In this document: piece by piece, positions 9,071 through 17,469 of the stretch
How positions within the stretch are numbered: position 1 is the stretch's first letter
Layout: every line of letters begins with the position of its first letter
DNA from: Vibrio sp. NTOU-M3
Lineage (GTDB): Bacteria; Pseudomonadota; Gammaproteobacteria; Enterobacterales; Vibrionaceae
DNA: 64,000 nt
Direction of reading: 5' to 3'
NCBI RefSeq assembly: GCF_040869035.1
Contig: NZ_CP162101.1
Coordinates: 310,001 to 374,000 of the forward strand
Notes under the pieces: model-generated
Databases searched by the model: none
Told to the model about the DNA's origin: nothing
Seen by the model: the letters and a program-made list of their open reading frames with translations, nothing else
Translations under genes and position numbers: made by a program

Positions 9071-9093
9071 CTCAAACTAAACCTTAGTTTGAG
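9071..9093 (+). promoter_or_regulatory. Perfect inverted repeat just upstream of a solute-binding gene
   Basis: CTCAAACTAA and TTAGTTTGAG pair perfectly over 10 bp around ACC, ending 7 bp before the ATG at 9101. There is no T-run, and the usual ribosome-binding region is inside or right after the stem. It could be an operator or an RNA hairpin affecting translation. Confidence 0.5.
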
Positions 9094-9100
9094 TGCGTGT

Positions 9101-9874
9101 ATGAATCCAATGTTACTTTCTAGCACTGCTATCATCAGTGTACTTTCCTTTATCTCCTCCGCGTATGCTCATGAGCGTGATGACGGCACTATCCATCTAT
9201 GTGGTGATGCCGTTGATTGGCCTCCCTACACTTATACCGATAAAGGCCAAGTTCTTGGCGTTGATGTTGATATCTTGAGAAACATCTTTGATAAACACGA
9301 TATCCGTTACGACGTATCAATGACGTCTTGGACCCGCTGCTTAAGAGGCGTCGAACAAGGCATGTATGATATTGCCCTAAGTGCAACATTCGCCAAAGAA
9401 CGAGAGCAAAAATACCTCTACACCGACTGGTACTACGACATTACCCCTGTTTATGTGTTTTCTCGCATGAACCATCCAAAAGGGATTGAATTAAAATCCC
9501 CCTCAGATCTGAACAATTACGTGGTATGCGGGATCTTTGGTTATAACTATCGCGACTTCAACCTTGATGACATTCAGCAGTATGCAAACTCCATTTATCA
9601 AGGCTTAAATGCCGTTCGCCAGAAACAGTGTGATGTCTTTATTAGTTGGAAAGAGATTCATCAAGGGTTCAAAAAGATTTGGAATATCAGCATTATTGGC
9701 GATGAGTTTGAAGAACGTAACGTCCCCAACATGGATAAACATCGCTTTTACATGATGATCTCGCAAACCAGAGCAGATAAAGAGCAACTCAGAGAACTCA
9801 TCAACAAAGAGATTGCCCGCTTAAAACGCAGTGGAGAGATAGAAAATATTATTAGCCGACATACCTCTCCTTAG
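9101..9874 (+). CDS. Periplasmic solute-binding protein, SBP_bac_3 family
   Basis: 257 residues with a signal peptide (NPMLLSSTAIISVLSFISSAYA). The mature start HLCGDAVDWPPYTYTDKGQVLGVDVDILRNIF is the standard first strand and helix of amino-acid binding proteins. WTRCLRGVEQGMYDIALSATFAKEREQKYLY follows, where the conserved arginine and the DIA block line the ligand pocket. No transporter genes are adjacent. It is the second orphan binding protein of this family within 3 kb but only distantly like the first (5555). The region before its ATG lacks a normal ribosome site and holds a perfect hairpin. Confidence 0.85.
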   Translation: MNPMLLSSTAIISVLSFISSAYAHERDDGTIHLCGDAVDWPPYTYTDKGQVLGVDVDILRNIFDKHDIRYDVSMTSWTRCLRGVEQGMYDIALSATFAKEREQKYLYTDWYYDITPVYVFSRMNHPKGIELKSPSDLNNYVVCGIFGYNYRDFNLDDIQQYANSIYQGLNAVRQKQCDVFISWKEIHQGFKKIWNISIIGDEFEERNVPNMDKHRFYMMISQTRADKEQLRELINKEIARLKRSGEIENIISRHTSP

Positions 9875-9894
9875 TTTTCTTTTAGCGCTAAGAA

Positions 9895-9925
9895 AAAAGC
9901 CTCTGAATCATATTCAGAGGCTTTT
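9895..9925. terminator. Bidirectional hairpin terminator
   Basis: AAAAGCCTCTGAAT and ATTCAGAGGCTTTT pair with a very short loop. It lies between convergent genes 9101-9874 and 9939-10508 and works in both directions. Confidence 0.9.
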
Positions 9926-9938
9926 GCATAACGGAGCT

Positions 9939-10508
9939 TTACAGGGTATAGCAGCAATCTAAGGTGTAATCTTCACCATTTTTAGCGGTATATTCTTTAT
10001 GCTCGCTGCACGCTTTAGGTTTCCCTTTTTCATCCCCTTTTACCAAGCTAATCCAGTGGCGCATTGCAGCAACACCTGATGTGGATTGTGGAAACATGGT
10101 GCATGTTTCTAGGTGGATGTCATCAATTTCAATTAATTCAATGCACCCTGTACCTTTATGCTTGCCAAACATCACTTCAACGTGGCTACCCGAACCATCT
10201 CGGAAAAGAATAGATTCTGGGTCTTCCTTTTCTCCGGTAAAGGCAACAAAGTGTTTTGGATGCTTAAGGCCGCTGTGGCTTCCATCTTTGAAGTATGCCA
10301 TCACATGGCGATAATCAATTACGTAGGCCGTAACATCATTGTGTGAGCCATTTTCAAGAGGGAATAGGCGATCAAGTAATTGTTTCGCTTTCTCCTGCTT
10401 TTCCATTTGCTTGTTGGCGCTGATGGTCTCGACGGCAAAGACTGCTTCAGCGATAAACGTCGTGTCTTGTTGTTGGATTTGTTGGTTATCGAATGTCAGC
10501 ATATTCAT
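9939..10508 (-). CDS. Hypothetical protein divergent from the DUF3612 regulator
   Basis: 189 residues, soluble, no signal peptide. GAGGGA lies upstream of the ATG at 10508. It contains a histidine-rich middle (YRHVMAYF, KHPKHFVAF, GSHVEVMFGKHKGTGCIELIEIDDIHLE) and a C-terminal cysteine cluster (ACSEHKEY then LDCCYTL). These could bind metal, but I recognise no family. It is transcribed away from the DUF3612 regulator with about 190 bp between them, the classic layout of a regulator and its target gene. Confidence 0.7.
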   Translation of the reverse strand: MNMLTFDNQQIQQQDTTFIAEAVFAVETISANKQMEKQEKAKQLLDRLFPLENGSHNDVTAYVIDYRHVMAYFKDGSHSGLKHPKHFVAFTGEKEDPESILFRDGSGSHVEVMFGKHKGTGCIELIEIDDIHLETCTMFPQSTSGVAAMRHWISLVKGDEKGKPKACSEHKEYTAKNGEDYTLDCCYTL

Positions 10509-10614
10509 AGTCTTTCCCTCTTTTACGTCACCAACCTTTGTTATGAATTAGGCTGGTACGACTCACTAAAAATCCTATTTAGAGCAAAGTTCTCAATCTT
10601 GCTTTCAGTTGTCT

Positions 10615-10632
10615 GCAAATTTGTGACTTTGC
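10615..10632. promoter_or_regulatory. Possible operator between the 189-residue gene and the DUF3612 regulator
   Basis: GCAAATTTGTGACTTTGC is an imperfect palindrome with arms GCAAA/TTTGC. A similar GCAAAG...CTTGC pair lies about 30 bp to the left. Regulators related to DUF3612 are reported to use TTTGC/GCAAA half-sites, so this is a reasonable but weak candidate. Confidence 0.3.
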
Positions 10633-10702
10633 TTACTTTGTAGACTAGCGAATTTTTTACTACAATTTCACAACAAAAATTTTACAATGTGAATTTTACA
10701 AA

Positions 10703-12217
10703 ATGTCGCTGTCGAAAAGTCTGATCCGCCAGTCCCACTTTTTAGGGACAAAAATTAGAAACCTGAGAAAACGCAACCATTTAACGATGGAAGATCTCTC
10801 AGCTCGCTGTGTTCGTGTTAGCCCCGAATACGCGCCTTCCGTTTCTTATCTATCCATGATTGAGCGCGGAAAGCGTGTTCCCAGTATCGATATGTTGGAA
10901 GTCATCGCTGAGGTATTTCAGAAAGATCCAGCATGGTTTCTCGATGATGAACCTGAACAAAATGCCATCACTCCGGATAAAGGTAATCGTGGTGGCATCA
11001 GCGGCATGGCACTAGAGCCTAGCTTTCTTTTCTCAAATGACATATTGCAAATTGCCATTCCAGAAATGCTGTCACAAACCGGGATCACTGGACGACAATT
11101 TGCGCACCTGCTGATTCGTGCTCACCAAGAGAGCCATCAGAATCATTTTCCTGATCTAGAGCGCGCAGCAGAAGAAGTTGGCCTAAAGCGCCTCAATCTG
11201 TCGGTTGAAGATTTGATGGACATAGCTCGTAGCATTGGCCTTACCATTCGCTGGGTTTCAAGAGCACCACAGGACGTAGTGGATGAACTTGGCGTCAGTG
11301 CAAAACAAGTTGTCACCTCTTTTTTTGAGCCGCCAGGCAGCATTTATCTCAATGAAGTACTCAAAGAGTACCCTACCCGGCTGAAATATGATTTGGCGGT
11401 CTACATTGGGCACTGCGTATTGCATAGCAAGGAAGGTCTGAAAAGCGTTCTTTCTGTTGGTCACAGTAACGAGTGGAACAATGGCATGACGCCACCCAGT
11501 AGTTCTGAGCTCAATTCTCAAGATATTTTACAAGCTTGGCGAGACTTTGAGTCGAGCTTTTTTGCCGGGGCGTTATTATGCCCCAAAGTCCCTTTTCGAC
11601 AGTTGTTGGATCGCAATGGGTACGAAATCGATGTTCACAAAAAAGCGGGGGTATCCCCTTCAGTTGCAATGCGACGTATGACGGTGGTATCACCTTACCC
11701 ACATTGGCACTATTTTGATGCTTACGGGCAAAACAAACTTAAAGCCGTTTATCGGGGTAATGGTATTCCACTTCCTTGGGGCAACATGAGACAAGTCAAT
11801 GACCCTTGCCAACATTGGGCTGTTTTTCGTCGTTTGTCGGAACCTAGAGAAGGAAGTTCTGCTCAAATTTCTATCTTACATGTTGGCGATGAACCAAGGA
11901 TCTATTGTTGTGAGTCCGTAAATATGACCGATCCTGCGGGGAATAATCGCGTGTTATGTGCTGGTATTGACCTTAACCCCGCTATCGACGCGCAAGGTGG
12001 CAACTCAAGAGAAATCGCAGAAGATCTGAAAGCTATGTGTGTGCAAAACGGGGGCACATCAGCCATTCCACACCATATTCAGAAAGAGTTCACGACTATT
12101 GCTCGCATTCTTAACATCAACTGGATAGAAAGAGGGTTGCAATCAGAAGCAAGAGTTATCTGCTCAAGGGGGGCGGTATGCCCGAGAAAGCCAAGTTGCT
12201 ATCAACCATGTAGCTAA
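10703..12217 (+). CDS. XRE-family regulator with DUF3612 domain
   Basis: 504 residues. Residues about 12-70 are a Cro/C1-type helix-turn-helix (LGTKIRNLRKRNHLTMEDLS, then YLSMIERGKRVPS). A long DUF3612-like region follows, including TSFFEPPGSIYLNEVLKEYPTRLKYDLAVYIGHCVLH. The C-terminus is a short-chain-fatty-acyl-regulator type block ending in cysteines (CSRGAVCPRKPSCYQPCS). Relatives sit near glyoxylate-cycle genes and control short-chain fatty acid use; here those genes are absent and the divergent 189-residue gene is the likely target. A terminator follows. Confidence 0.85.
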   Translation: MSLSKSLIRQSHFLGTKIRNLRKRNHLTMEDLSARCVRVSPEYAPSVSYLSMIERGKRVPSIDMLEVIAEVFQKDPAWFLDDEPEQNAITPDKGNRGGISGMALEPSFLFSNDILQIAIPEMLSQTGITGRQFAHLLIRAHQESHQNHFPDLERAAEEVGLKRLNLSVEDLMDIARSIGLTIRWVSRAPQDVVDELGVSAKQVVTSFFEPPGSIYLNEVLKEYPTRLKYDLAVYIGHCVLHSKEGLKSVLSVGHSNEWNNGMTPPSSSELNSQDILQAWRDFESSFFAGALLCPKVPFRQLLDRNGYEIDVHKKAGVSPSVAMRRMTVVSPYPHWHYFDAYGQNKLKAVYRGNGIPLPWGNMRQVNDPCQHWAVFRRLSEPREGSSAQISILHVGDEPRIYCCESVNMTDPAGNNRVLCAGIDLNPAIDAQGGNSREIAEDLKAMCVQNGGTSAIPHHIQKEFTTIARILNINWIERGLQSEARVICSRGAVCPRKPSCYQPCS

Positions 12218-12266
12218 TTAGGACAATAAGCCTACTTCCATATTTACCAGTGACAAAAAGAAAAAA

Positions 12267-12293
12267 AGCCAATCACAATACGCGTGATTGGCT
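12267..12293 (+). terminator. Hairpin terminator after the DUF3612 regulator
   Basis: AGCCAATCAC pairs perfectly with GTGATTGGCT around AATACGC. An A-run lies before it; the tail is TATATA and not a pure T-run. Confidence 0.65.
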
Positions 12294-12472
12294 ATATATA
12301 AGTGTGAACAAAATATAAGGTTCACTAACAACGTCAGTTGGCTAGGTGACCCTCGGCTTAATAAGGGTCATTAATACTAAAGCACGATGCGTGCCAACTT
12401 TTGAATCACCCAAAAAACACGTATTTGCTCAAATAAGCACCAGATTTAACAAAACACAATGCATAGCAAAAA

Positions 12473-12501
12473 TGCATTTTGCAATTTGGGTGCAAAATGC
12501 A
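12473..12501. repeat. Perfect inverted repeat in the 12218-12548 spacer
   Basis: TGCATTTTGCA and TGCAAAATGCA are exact inverted copies around ATTTGGG. The 330-bp spacer between the DUF3612 gene and the convergent Mpo1-like gene holds this, the terminator above, and otherwise AT-rich DNA with no gene I can support. Confidence 0.6.
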
Positions 12502-12548
12502 AATTATCACATTCCTATAATGCAATTTTACTTTTCTACTAATGCAAG

Positions 12549-12983
12549 TCAGTGTTTACGAAACACCCATATAGGGCCAATCAGTAGGAATTGGATATCA
12601 GTAAAGAAAGAAGGTTTCTTACCTTCAACCTTATGACCAATAAATTGAAACAACCAAAGAATGACAAAACCACAAACAGATACGAGGAAAATAGGGACAT
12701 GAAGCAGCTCTAAACACCAAATAAGTGTAATGCATGCAAAGGTAAACCCGAGCATCATGAGAAACACGCTGAGCGATAGACGAAAGTAAAAAATCAAAAC
12801 AGGAACTATTGCAGGCCACACCCAGTTAAACTCGATGCCAGCAATGCTCAAGGTAGGAATCGACCAAATCAAGCCGACAATCGACAAGAAGATACCCGGA
12901 ACAGCAATGTGATGGATTTTCTGATTGATTGGATTTTGATGGCTTTCTCCATACGCTGAAAGCCAATCTGATAATTGACGCAT
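12549..12983 (-). CDS. Mpo1-like (DUF962) membrane protein
   Basis: 144 residues. The N-terminal block YGESHQNPINQKIHHIAVPGIF carries the conserved histidines and NP-N-K/R-H motif of Mpo1/YGL010w proteins, followed by four hydrophobic segments and the second conserved block QFIGHKVEGKKPSFF. Yeast Mpo1 is an iron-dependent dioxygenase acting on 2-hydroxy fatty acids; conserved His residues here would hold the iron. The bacterial substrate is not established. A GGGGTGA upstream of ATG supports the start. The diguanylate cyclase gene lies upstream on the same strand. Confidence 0.88.
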   Translation of the reverse strand: MRQLSDWLSAYGESHQNPINQKIHHIAVPGIFLSIVGLIWSIPTLSIAGIEFNWVWPAIVPVLIFYFRLSLSVFLMMLGFTFACITLIWCLELLHVPIFLVSVCGFVILWLFQFIGHKVEGKKPSFFTDIQFLLIGPIWVFRKH

Positions 12984-13040
12984 GGCTCACCCCACTTCTT
13001 TGTTTTCTTTAAGTATATACCCTCACAAAGAAAGTAGGTG

Positions 13041-13061
13041 GGCAGGCTTTCCACGCCTGCC
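13041..13061 (-). terminator. Stem-loop between the diguanylate cyclase and Mpo1-like genes
   Basis: GGCAGGC and GCCTGCC pair around TTTCCAC. No T-run follows on the minus strand, so it is a weak or factor-assisted terminator at best. Confidence 0.4.
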
Positions 13062-13081
13062 ATTCATTATGAAACTGCACT

Positions 13082-14452
13082 TTATAAGAAGTAGGCGCTT
13101 TGTCGGCGTTTCTCTTCATACATACGCGTATCCGCTAACTTCATCATTTGGTGAATATCGTCAAACTCTGGTTTATACAACGCATAGCCGACACTCACAC
13201 TGAGGTTAATCAGGTGCTGTTCGTAAATTACTGGGGTATGACAGATTGCCTTCTGTAGCTCGATATTAATCATGTCTACATCTTCTGGTTTGGAGATTCG
13301 AGGCAATAGAACCAAGAATTCATCTCCTCCCATACGCGCTACTACATCGGTCGCACGTAATGTTGATCGTATCCTTTCTGCACAAGCGATCAGCACCTTG
13401 TCCCCTGCCGCATGTCCATAGTTATCGTTAATCGATTTGAACTTATCGATATCTATATTGAGGATCGCAAATACATCCCCTTTTTTGTTTCTGGCTACAG
13501 TATCGAAATGATGTTTTAGGGTGTATATGAAATAACGGCGATTGGGAAGCCGAGTTAATTCGTCGTGCAATGAGCGCTCATAAGCCAATGTGTACAAATG
13601 ATAAATGGTGCCAAATGCCAGCAGTAACATCAGGATCACTGGGTACCCTAATACTCTAGCTATATGAACCCGATACCATGGCACTTGCTCAATCAGGTTG
13701 TCTTTTGCTGCTGCCGCAATTACCCAACCACCATACGGAAAATGGACTTCTTCCACTGCAAATGCATTATCAAAGGTCGTTTGCTCACCATAAAACAGTT
13801 CGCCATCTTTCCCTGCGCTATCTACTCCTCGTATTGCCAAATGGTACTTGTACGCAAAAGCCGGAATGCCGACATCAAGGTACAAGGTATCCAAGTTAAG
13901 CACAATGCTACACACCCCCCAATACCTTAGGTTTAAAGGTGGATCGACAAAAATAGGGACACGTGCGATTAACGCATTCCCACCTTGCACTAAACTCACG
14001 GGCCCGGAAATGAAAATTTCTTCTATCTCTTTGGCTTTCTTTATCGAACGCCATTGAGTAGGCACACTTCGATAATCTAACCCGATAACTTCTTCATTTC
14101 CTTTGATCGGATAGACATACTCAACCACATCATTGGGGGCGAGCCCAATCACCTGAATATGACTGCTTTTTCTTTTGATGCTCGATGCAAGCGATATCCA
14201 GTTAACAAACTGAATATCCGGATTAGCAGAAACGAGTGCCGATAGACTATTCGCAATGTAGATATCTGACACAATCGCGGCTTCTAATTCAGATCGAATA
14301 ATGGATAGCTCTTCTTTCGCTCGTGTCAGCAACCCGTCTCGGACAAACGACGCTTGACTACGATTCAGGAACTCAATCATAACAATGGACAGCATAACAA
14401 TCGCTACAAACAGCAATATTACGGTTTTATGCCCACCATGAGTTTCTTTCAT
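13082..14452 (-). CDS. Membrane diguanylate cyclase (CHASE-like sensor + GGDEF)
   Basis: 456 residues. One membrane segment at about 8-28, a periplasmic CHASE-like sensor of about 230 residues (IGLAPNDVVEYVYPIKGNEEVIGLDYRS), a second segment near 268-288, then GGDEF. The active site is canonical GGDEF at 375-379, with metal-site Asp in LNIDIDKFKSINDNYGH. An RATD inhibitory site lies exactly five residues before it (366-369), so product inhibition is expected. It should make c-di-GMP in response to a periplasmic ligand. It lies upstream of, and in the same direction as, the Mpo1-like gene, with a stem-loop at 13041-13061 between them. Confidence 0.92.
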   Translation of the reverse strand: MKETHGGHKTVILLFVAIVMLSIVMIEFLNRSQASFVRDGLLTRAKEELSIIRSELEAAIVSDIYIANSLSALVSANPDIQFVNWISLASSIKRKSSHIQVIGLAPNDVVEYVYPIKGNEEVIGLDYRSVPTQWRSIKKAKEIEEIFISGPVSLVQGGNALIARVPIFVDPPLNLRYWGVCSIVLNLDTLYLDVGIPAFAYKYHLAIRGVDSAGKDGELFYGEQTTFDNAFAVEEVHFPYGGWVIAAAAKDNLIEQVPWYRVHIARVLGYPVILMLLLAFGTIYHLYTLAYERSLHDELTRLPNRRYFIYTLKHHFDTVARNKKGDVFAILNIDIDKFKSINDNYGHAAGDKVLIACAERIRSTLRATDVVARMGGDEFLVLLPRISKPEDVDMINIELQKAICHTPVIYEQHLINLSVSVGYALYKPEFDDIHQMMKLADTRMYEEKRRQSAYFL

Positions 14453-14614
14453 TCTTCCCCCAGTAAAAATCTGGCAACATATTAAATTAATATCTTTTTG
14501 TTATTATCTGACTTGTAAAACAATCTGTTTACCAAGCCAATATTTATATCAATTATAATAATACAGACGTTACCTTCACGCCTATTGATTCATTTATAAA
14601 TATGAGAGGTTAAA

Positions 14615-15237
14615 ATGGATCTTTTCTCTACATCATCAGCAAATCAACACTCTTGGTTAACACTGCCAGATAGCCAATTACTTTGGCTACCCAACTTCCT
14701 TTCTCAACAAGAGTCTGATCAGCTCTTTTCCTGCCTTAAGCAATGCGTCCCGTGGAAACAAGAAACCATACGTCTATTCGGCCGCTCAGTTTTACAACCG
14801 AGATTGCAAGCTTGGTATGGTTCACACCCCTACACGTACTCGGGGTTAACCGTTAATCCACTTCCTTGGATAGAACCATTACATGACATTAAACAGCGCT
14901 GTGAAGAACTTGCTGGTTGTCCATTCAACTCGGTGCTTGCAAATATGTATCGAGATGGCCAAGACTCTATGGGTTCCCACCAAGATAACGAACCTGAATT
15001 GGGCAAAAATCCCGTTATCGCCTCAGTAAGTTTGGGGAAACCCGCCGATTTACACTTCGCCACCAGCTATCTGGAGAAAAACACACGATGGAGTTAGAAC
15101 ATGGCAGCTTACTGATTATGGCGGGCGCTACCCAGCATTTCTGGAAACACAGTGTACCCAAAACACGCCGCCCTTGCAGCGAACGAATTAATCTGACTTA
15201 TCGTTACGTATACGACCAAAAAAATCTCTCGGAATGA
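14615..15237 (+). pseudogene. alkB: AlkB-like 2-oxoglutarate dioxygenase, frameshifted
   Basis: The frame from ATG 14615 gives LWLPNFLSQQESDQLF, then VLANMYRDGQDSMGSHQDNEPELGKNPVIASVSLGKP and stops at 15097 after a non-family tail. The missing part is in another frame from about 15043: RRFTLRHQLSGEKHTMELEHGSLLIMAGATQ (in two overlapping stretches), then HFWKHSVPKTRRPCSERINLTYRYVY, ending at 15237. Together they make a normal AlkB/ALKBH2-3-like DNA-alkylation repair enzyme with the iron ligands H-x-D and a distal H and the 2-oxoglutarate-binding R-x-x-x-x-x-R. One base appears lost in GGGGAAACCC at 15034-15043. This is a recent mutation or a read error. Confidence 0.85.
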
Positions 15238-15352
15238 GCATAAGATCACTTGTAAAAGGGCTTTAACGTGAATCTGACGCTACGATTACATTGATACGTT
15301 CAATAGCTGATACGTTCGAATACTCTGTTGTTATTTACGTTTGGTACACTAT

Positions 15353-16435
15353 ATGCGCAACTCTTTGATAGCATTATGCCTTTCTTTAACATGTTCTTTC
15401 AGCGCTTTAGCCTCGGTTGAAGACGTACCAAAGCTTTCTTATCCTGATTCTGCAGCTGTCATTCGACAGACATACGAACCTCAACTCTATACGCTTTCAG
15501 CCTTTAAAGAAGGGCATTATGGCCTGCGCATGTTCAGGCAAACACTGGACACCAAATATCGTGCTGCGGTTTGGAGTGATCTGGCCCGTGTAAGTAGTCG
15601 GTTAAATCAATTTGCGGCCGAAGTTTATACACCAGAGCAGATCTATTTGTATTCAGAAAAACGTCTCAGTGGTTATATTGGTGACAAAGATGAACGCAGT
15701 GTCCGACGCTACACCGTGACCAAACACACGCCTGAATATCTCTATTTGGGTGTTGGGTTGTTGGGCTCAATGGCAAGAGCGAATGAATATGGACTCCAGC
15801 ATGTTGAAGATAAAAAACTGCGCCGCATTATTCGTCGTTACGATTTCAAAAAATACGCCACCGATCAGGAAATGATCCGCGCTTGGGCAGCTCAACTTGC
15901 CAATCAAGTTTACTGGCTACGTCAACTCGGTGAACAGGACGTGGTCAATGACTTCATCAGCGCATTCAAAACAACCTATCCGGACATTGATGACAAAGGA
16001 CTTTCCAAACAGCAGTATGGCAACAAGCTTTATGGCATGACACATATTATTTTTGCTGATTCACAGTACTACCAGCGTCAAATTAATGAAACAACACACC
16101 AATGGATTTACGACTACTTCCGCCAGAACATCGATACCATTTTACTCAGAGCAAAAGAGGATGTAATCGCTGAAGTTGGTATTTCCTTCCTGCTTGCTGG
16201 CTTAGAAAACGATCCTGTAGTCGAAAAGACACGCGCCAAGATCCAATCTTCTATCGACCTGCAACACGGTATGATCCCATCCGTCACTGGAGATTTTGAT
16301 CTCGAGTATGGGGAACATCGTAACGTATTAGCCATCATGTTATTGGATTGGAAAGGTGTTAACCAAGCCCCCAATATTCAGAACCACCCACGCATGTTCT
16401 CTGGGTTGCCCTATGGTTTAGTTGCCAAAAAATAA
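15353..16435 (+). CDS. DUF3541-like exported protein
   Basis: 360 residues with a signal peptide from the ATG at 15353 (RNSLIALCLSLTCSFSALA). The remainder is helical and soluble (LRMFRQTLDTKYRAAVWSDLARVS; DLEYGEHRNVLAIMLLDW near the end). I relate it to DUF3541, a marine gammaproteobacterial family without known function, from general appearance and length; that assignment is moderate. It follows the broken alkB by about 115 bp on the same strand and ends in a terminator shared with the convergent EamA gene. Confidence 0.65.
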   Translation: MRNSLIALCLSLTCSFSALASVEDVPKLSYPDSAAVIRQTYEPQLYTLSAFKEGHYGLRMFRQTLDTKYRAAVWSDLARVSSRLNQFAAEVYTPEQIYLYSEKRLSGYIGDKDERSVRRYTVTKHTPEYLYLGVGLLGSMARANEYGLQHVEDKKLRRIIRRYDFKKYATDQEMIRAWAAQLANQVYWLRQLGEQDVVNDFISAFKTTYPDIDDKGLSKQQYGNKLYGMTHIIFADSQYYQRQINETTHQWIYDYFRQNIDTILLRAKEDVIAEVGISFLLAGLENDPVVEKTRAKIQSSIDLQHGMIPSVTGDFDLEYGEHRNVLAIMLLDWKGVNQAPNIQNHPRMFSGLPYGLVAKK

Positions 16436-16443
16436 TGTATTAT

Positions 16444-16467
16444 AAAGAGCAGCCTAGGCTGCTCTTT
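16444..16467. terminator. Bidirectional palindromic terminator
   Basis: AAAGAGCAGCCT and AGGCTGCTCTTT form a perfect palindrome between convergent genes ending at 16435 and 16454, overlapping the end of the latter. Confidence 0.8.
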
Positions 16468-17374
16468 GTTTTATAGTCATGCTTCTATTACTACGCCATC
16501 TCGGCATCACGGATTGGCTGATCAAAGCAAATACCATAAGAGATATACCGAAAATTTGATGCAAGCTGAATGCTTCGTCAAAGAATAATACTTGCCAAAT
16601 TGCAGCAAACAGCAAGTTGGTAAATATAAGCGGTGCGAGTTGAGAATTCGACGCCACCATTTTATAGGCTTTTGCTCGACATATCTGTGTATTAATGATC
16701 ATCACAGACATCGTAACAAGCGCAGCACCAGATAAAAACGCCTGTTCATTAACCCAATCGACACTCTCCCCACTACCACTCACCCAAACCCACAAGGTCA
16801 TCGGTAGCAACAAAGCCGCAGCTAATAGAAACGTCCAGAAATTGATTTCTGTTGCTCCTAATGAGCTCTTACTCATTCGATACAGACTGAGCTGTGAAGC
16901 CGCATTAAACAAACCTGCCGCCAAGCCAATCAATAATTCGAGCCTAAGATGGAAAGATGAAAGATCCCCTGTCATCAATACGACGCCTAAAAAGGTAATG
17001 CATAGACTCACAACGGCAGACAGTTTTAACGGAACAGCAAAGAAAACACGTTCAAGCAAAGGAATAAATAAAGGACCGGTACTAAATAGCACCACGCTTT
17101 CAACCAAACTTAAGTGTTCAAGAGAAAACAGGAATGCAAGCTGACAAATCGCAATCGATCCAGCACGTATCAGTAAAGCTCTTCGAACTCCTGATGCTGG
17201 AAAGCGAAAACGTTGAGTAAAGAACAGTGGCAATAACAGCAGTGCAGGAATGAGAAAGCGTAACTCGCTTAATAAGTAAATATTCATTTCATGTGTAAGG
17301 TATTTTGACAATAAACCTGTCACGGAAAGGCTCAGTGTAGAACCAAGCATAAATAAAATTGGGGACATAGGCAT
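16454..17374 (-). CDS. EamA/DMT-superfamily transporter
   Basis: 306 residues with ten hydrophobic segments in two EamA halves (LFMLGSTLSLSVTGLLSKYL at the start; GAALVTMSVMIINTQICRAKAY in the second half). An AAGGAGGTG before the ATG is a near-perfect ribosome site. It is transcribed divergently from a LysR regulator 95 bp away, which suggests that the regulator controls it. Substrate unknown; export of a metabolite is the family's usual role. Confidence 0.9.
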   Translation of the reverse strand: MPMSPILFMLGSTLSLSVTGLLSKYLTHEMNIYLLSELRFLIPALLLLPLFFTQRFRFPASGVRRALLIRAGSIAICQLAFLFSLEHLSLVESVVLFSTGPLFIPLLERVFFAVPLKLSAVVSLCITFLGVVLMTGDLSSFHLRLELLIGLAAGLFNAASQLSLYRMSKSSLGATEINFWTFLLAAALLLPMTLWVWVSGSGESVDWVNEQAFLSGAALVTMSVMIINTQICRAKAYKMVASNSQLAPLIFTNLLFAAIWQVLFFDEAFSLHQIFGISLMVFALISQSVMPRWRSNRSMTIKQRAA

Positions 17375-17469
17375 AAATAAAGCACCTCCTTATCTAATAC
17401 TCTAAAGACATGCAAATTCATTTAAAAACGAGTAATATTTACACAATCAGTAAGAAAAACTTACATATT

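Noticed and set aside
12346..12636. 96-codon rightward frame
   Set aside because: It crosses the spacer and the end of the Mpo1-like gene on the other strand and has no protein-like character.
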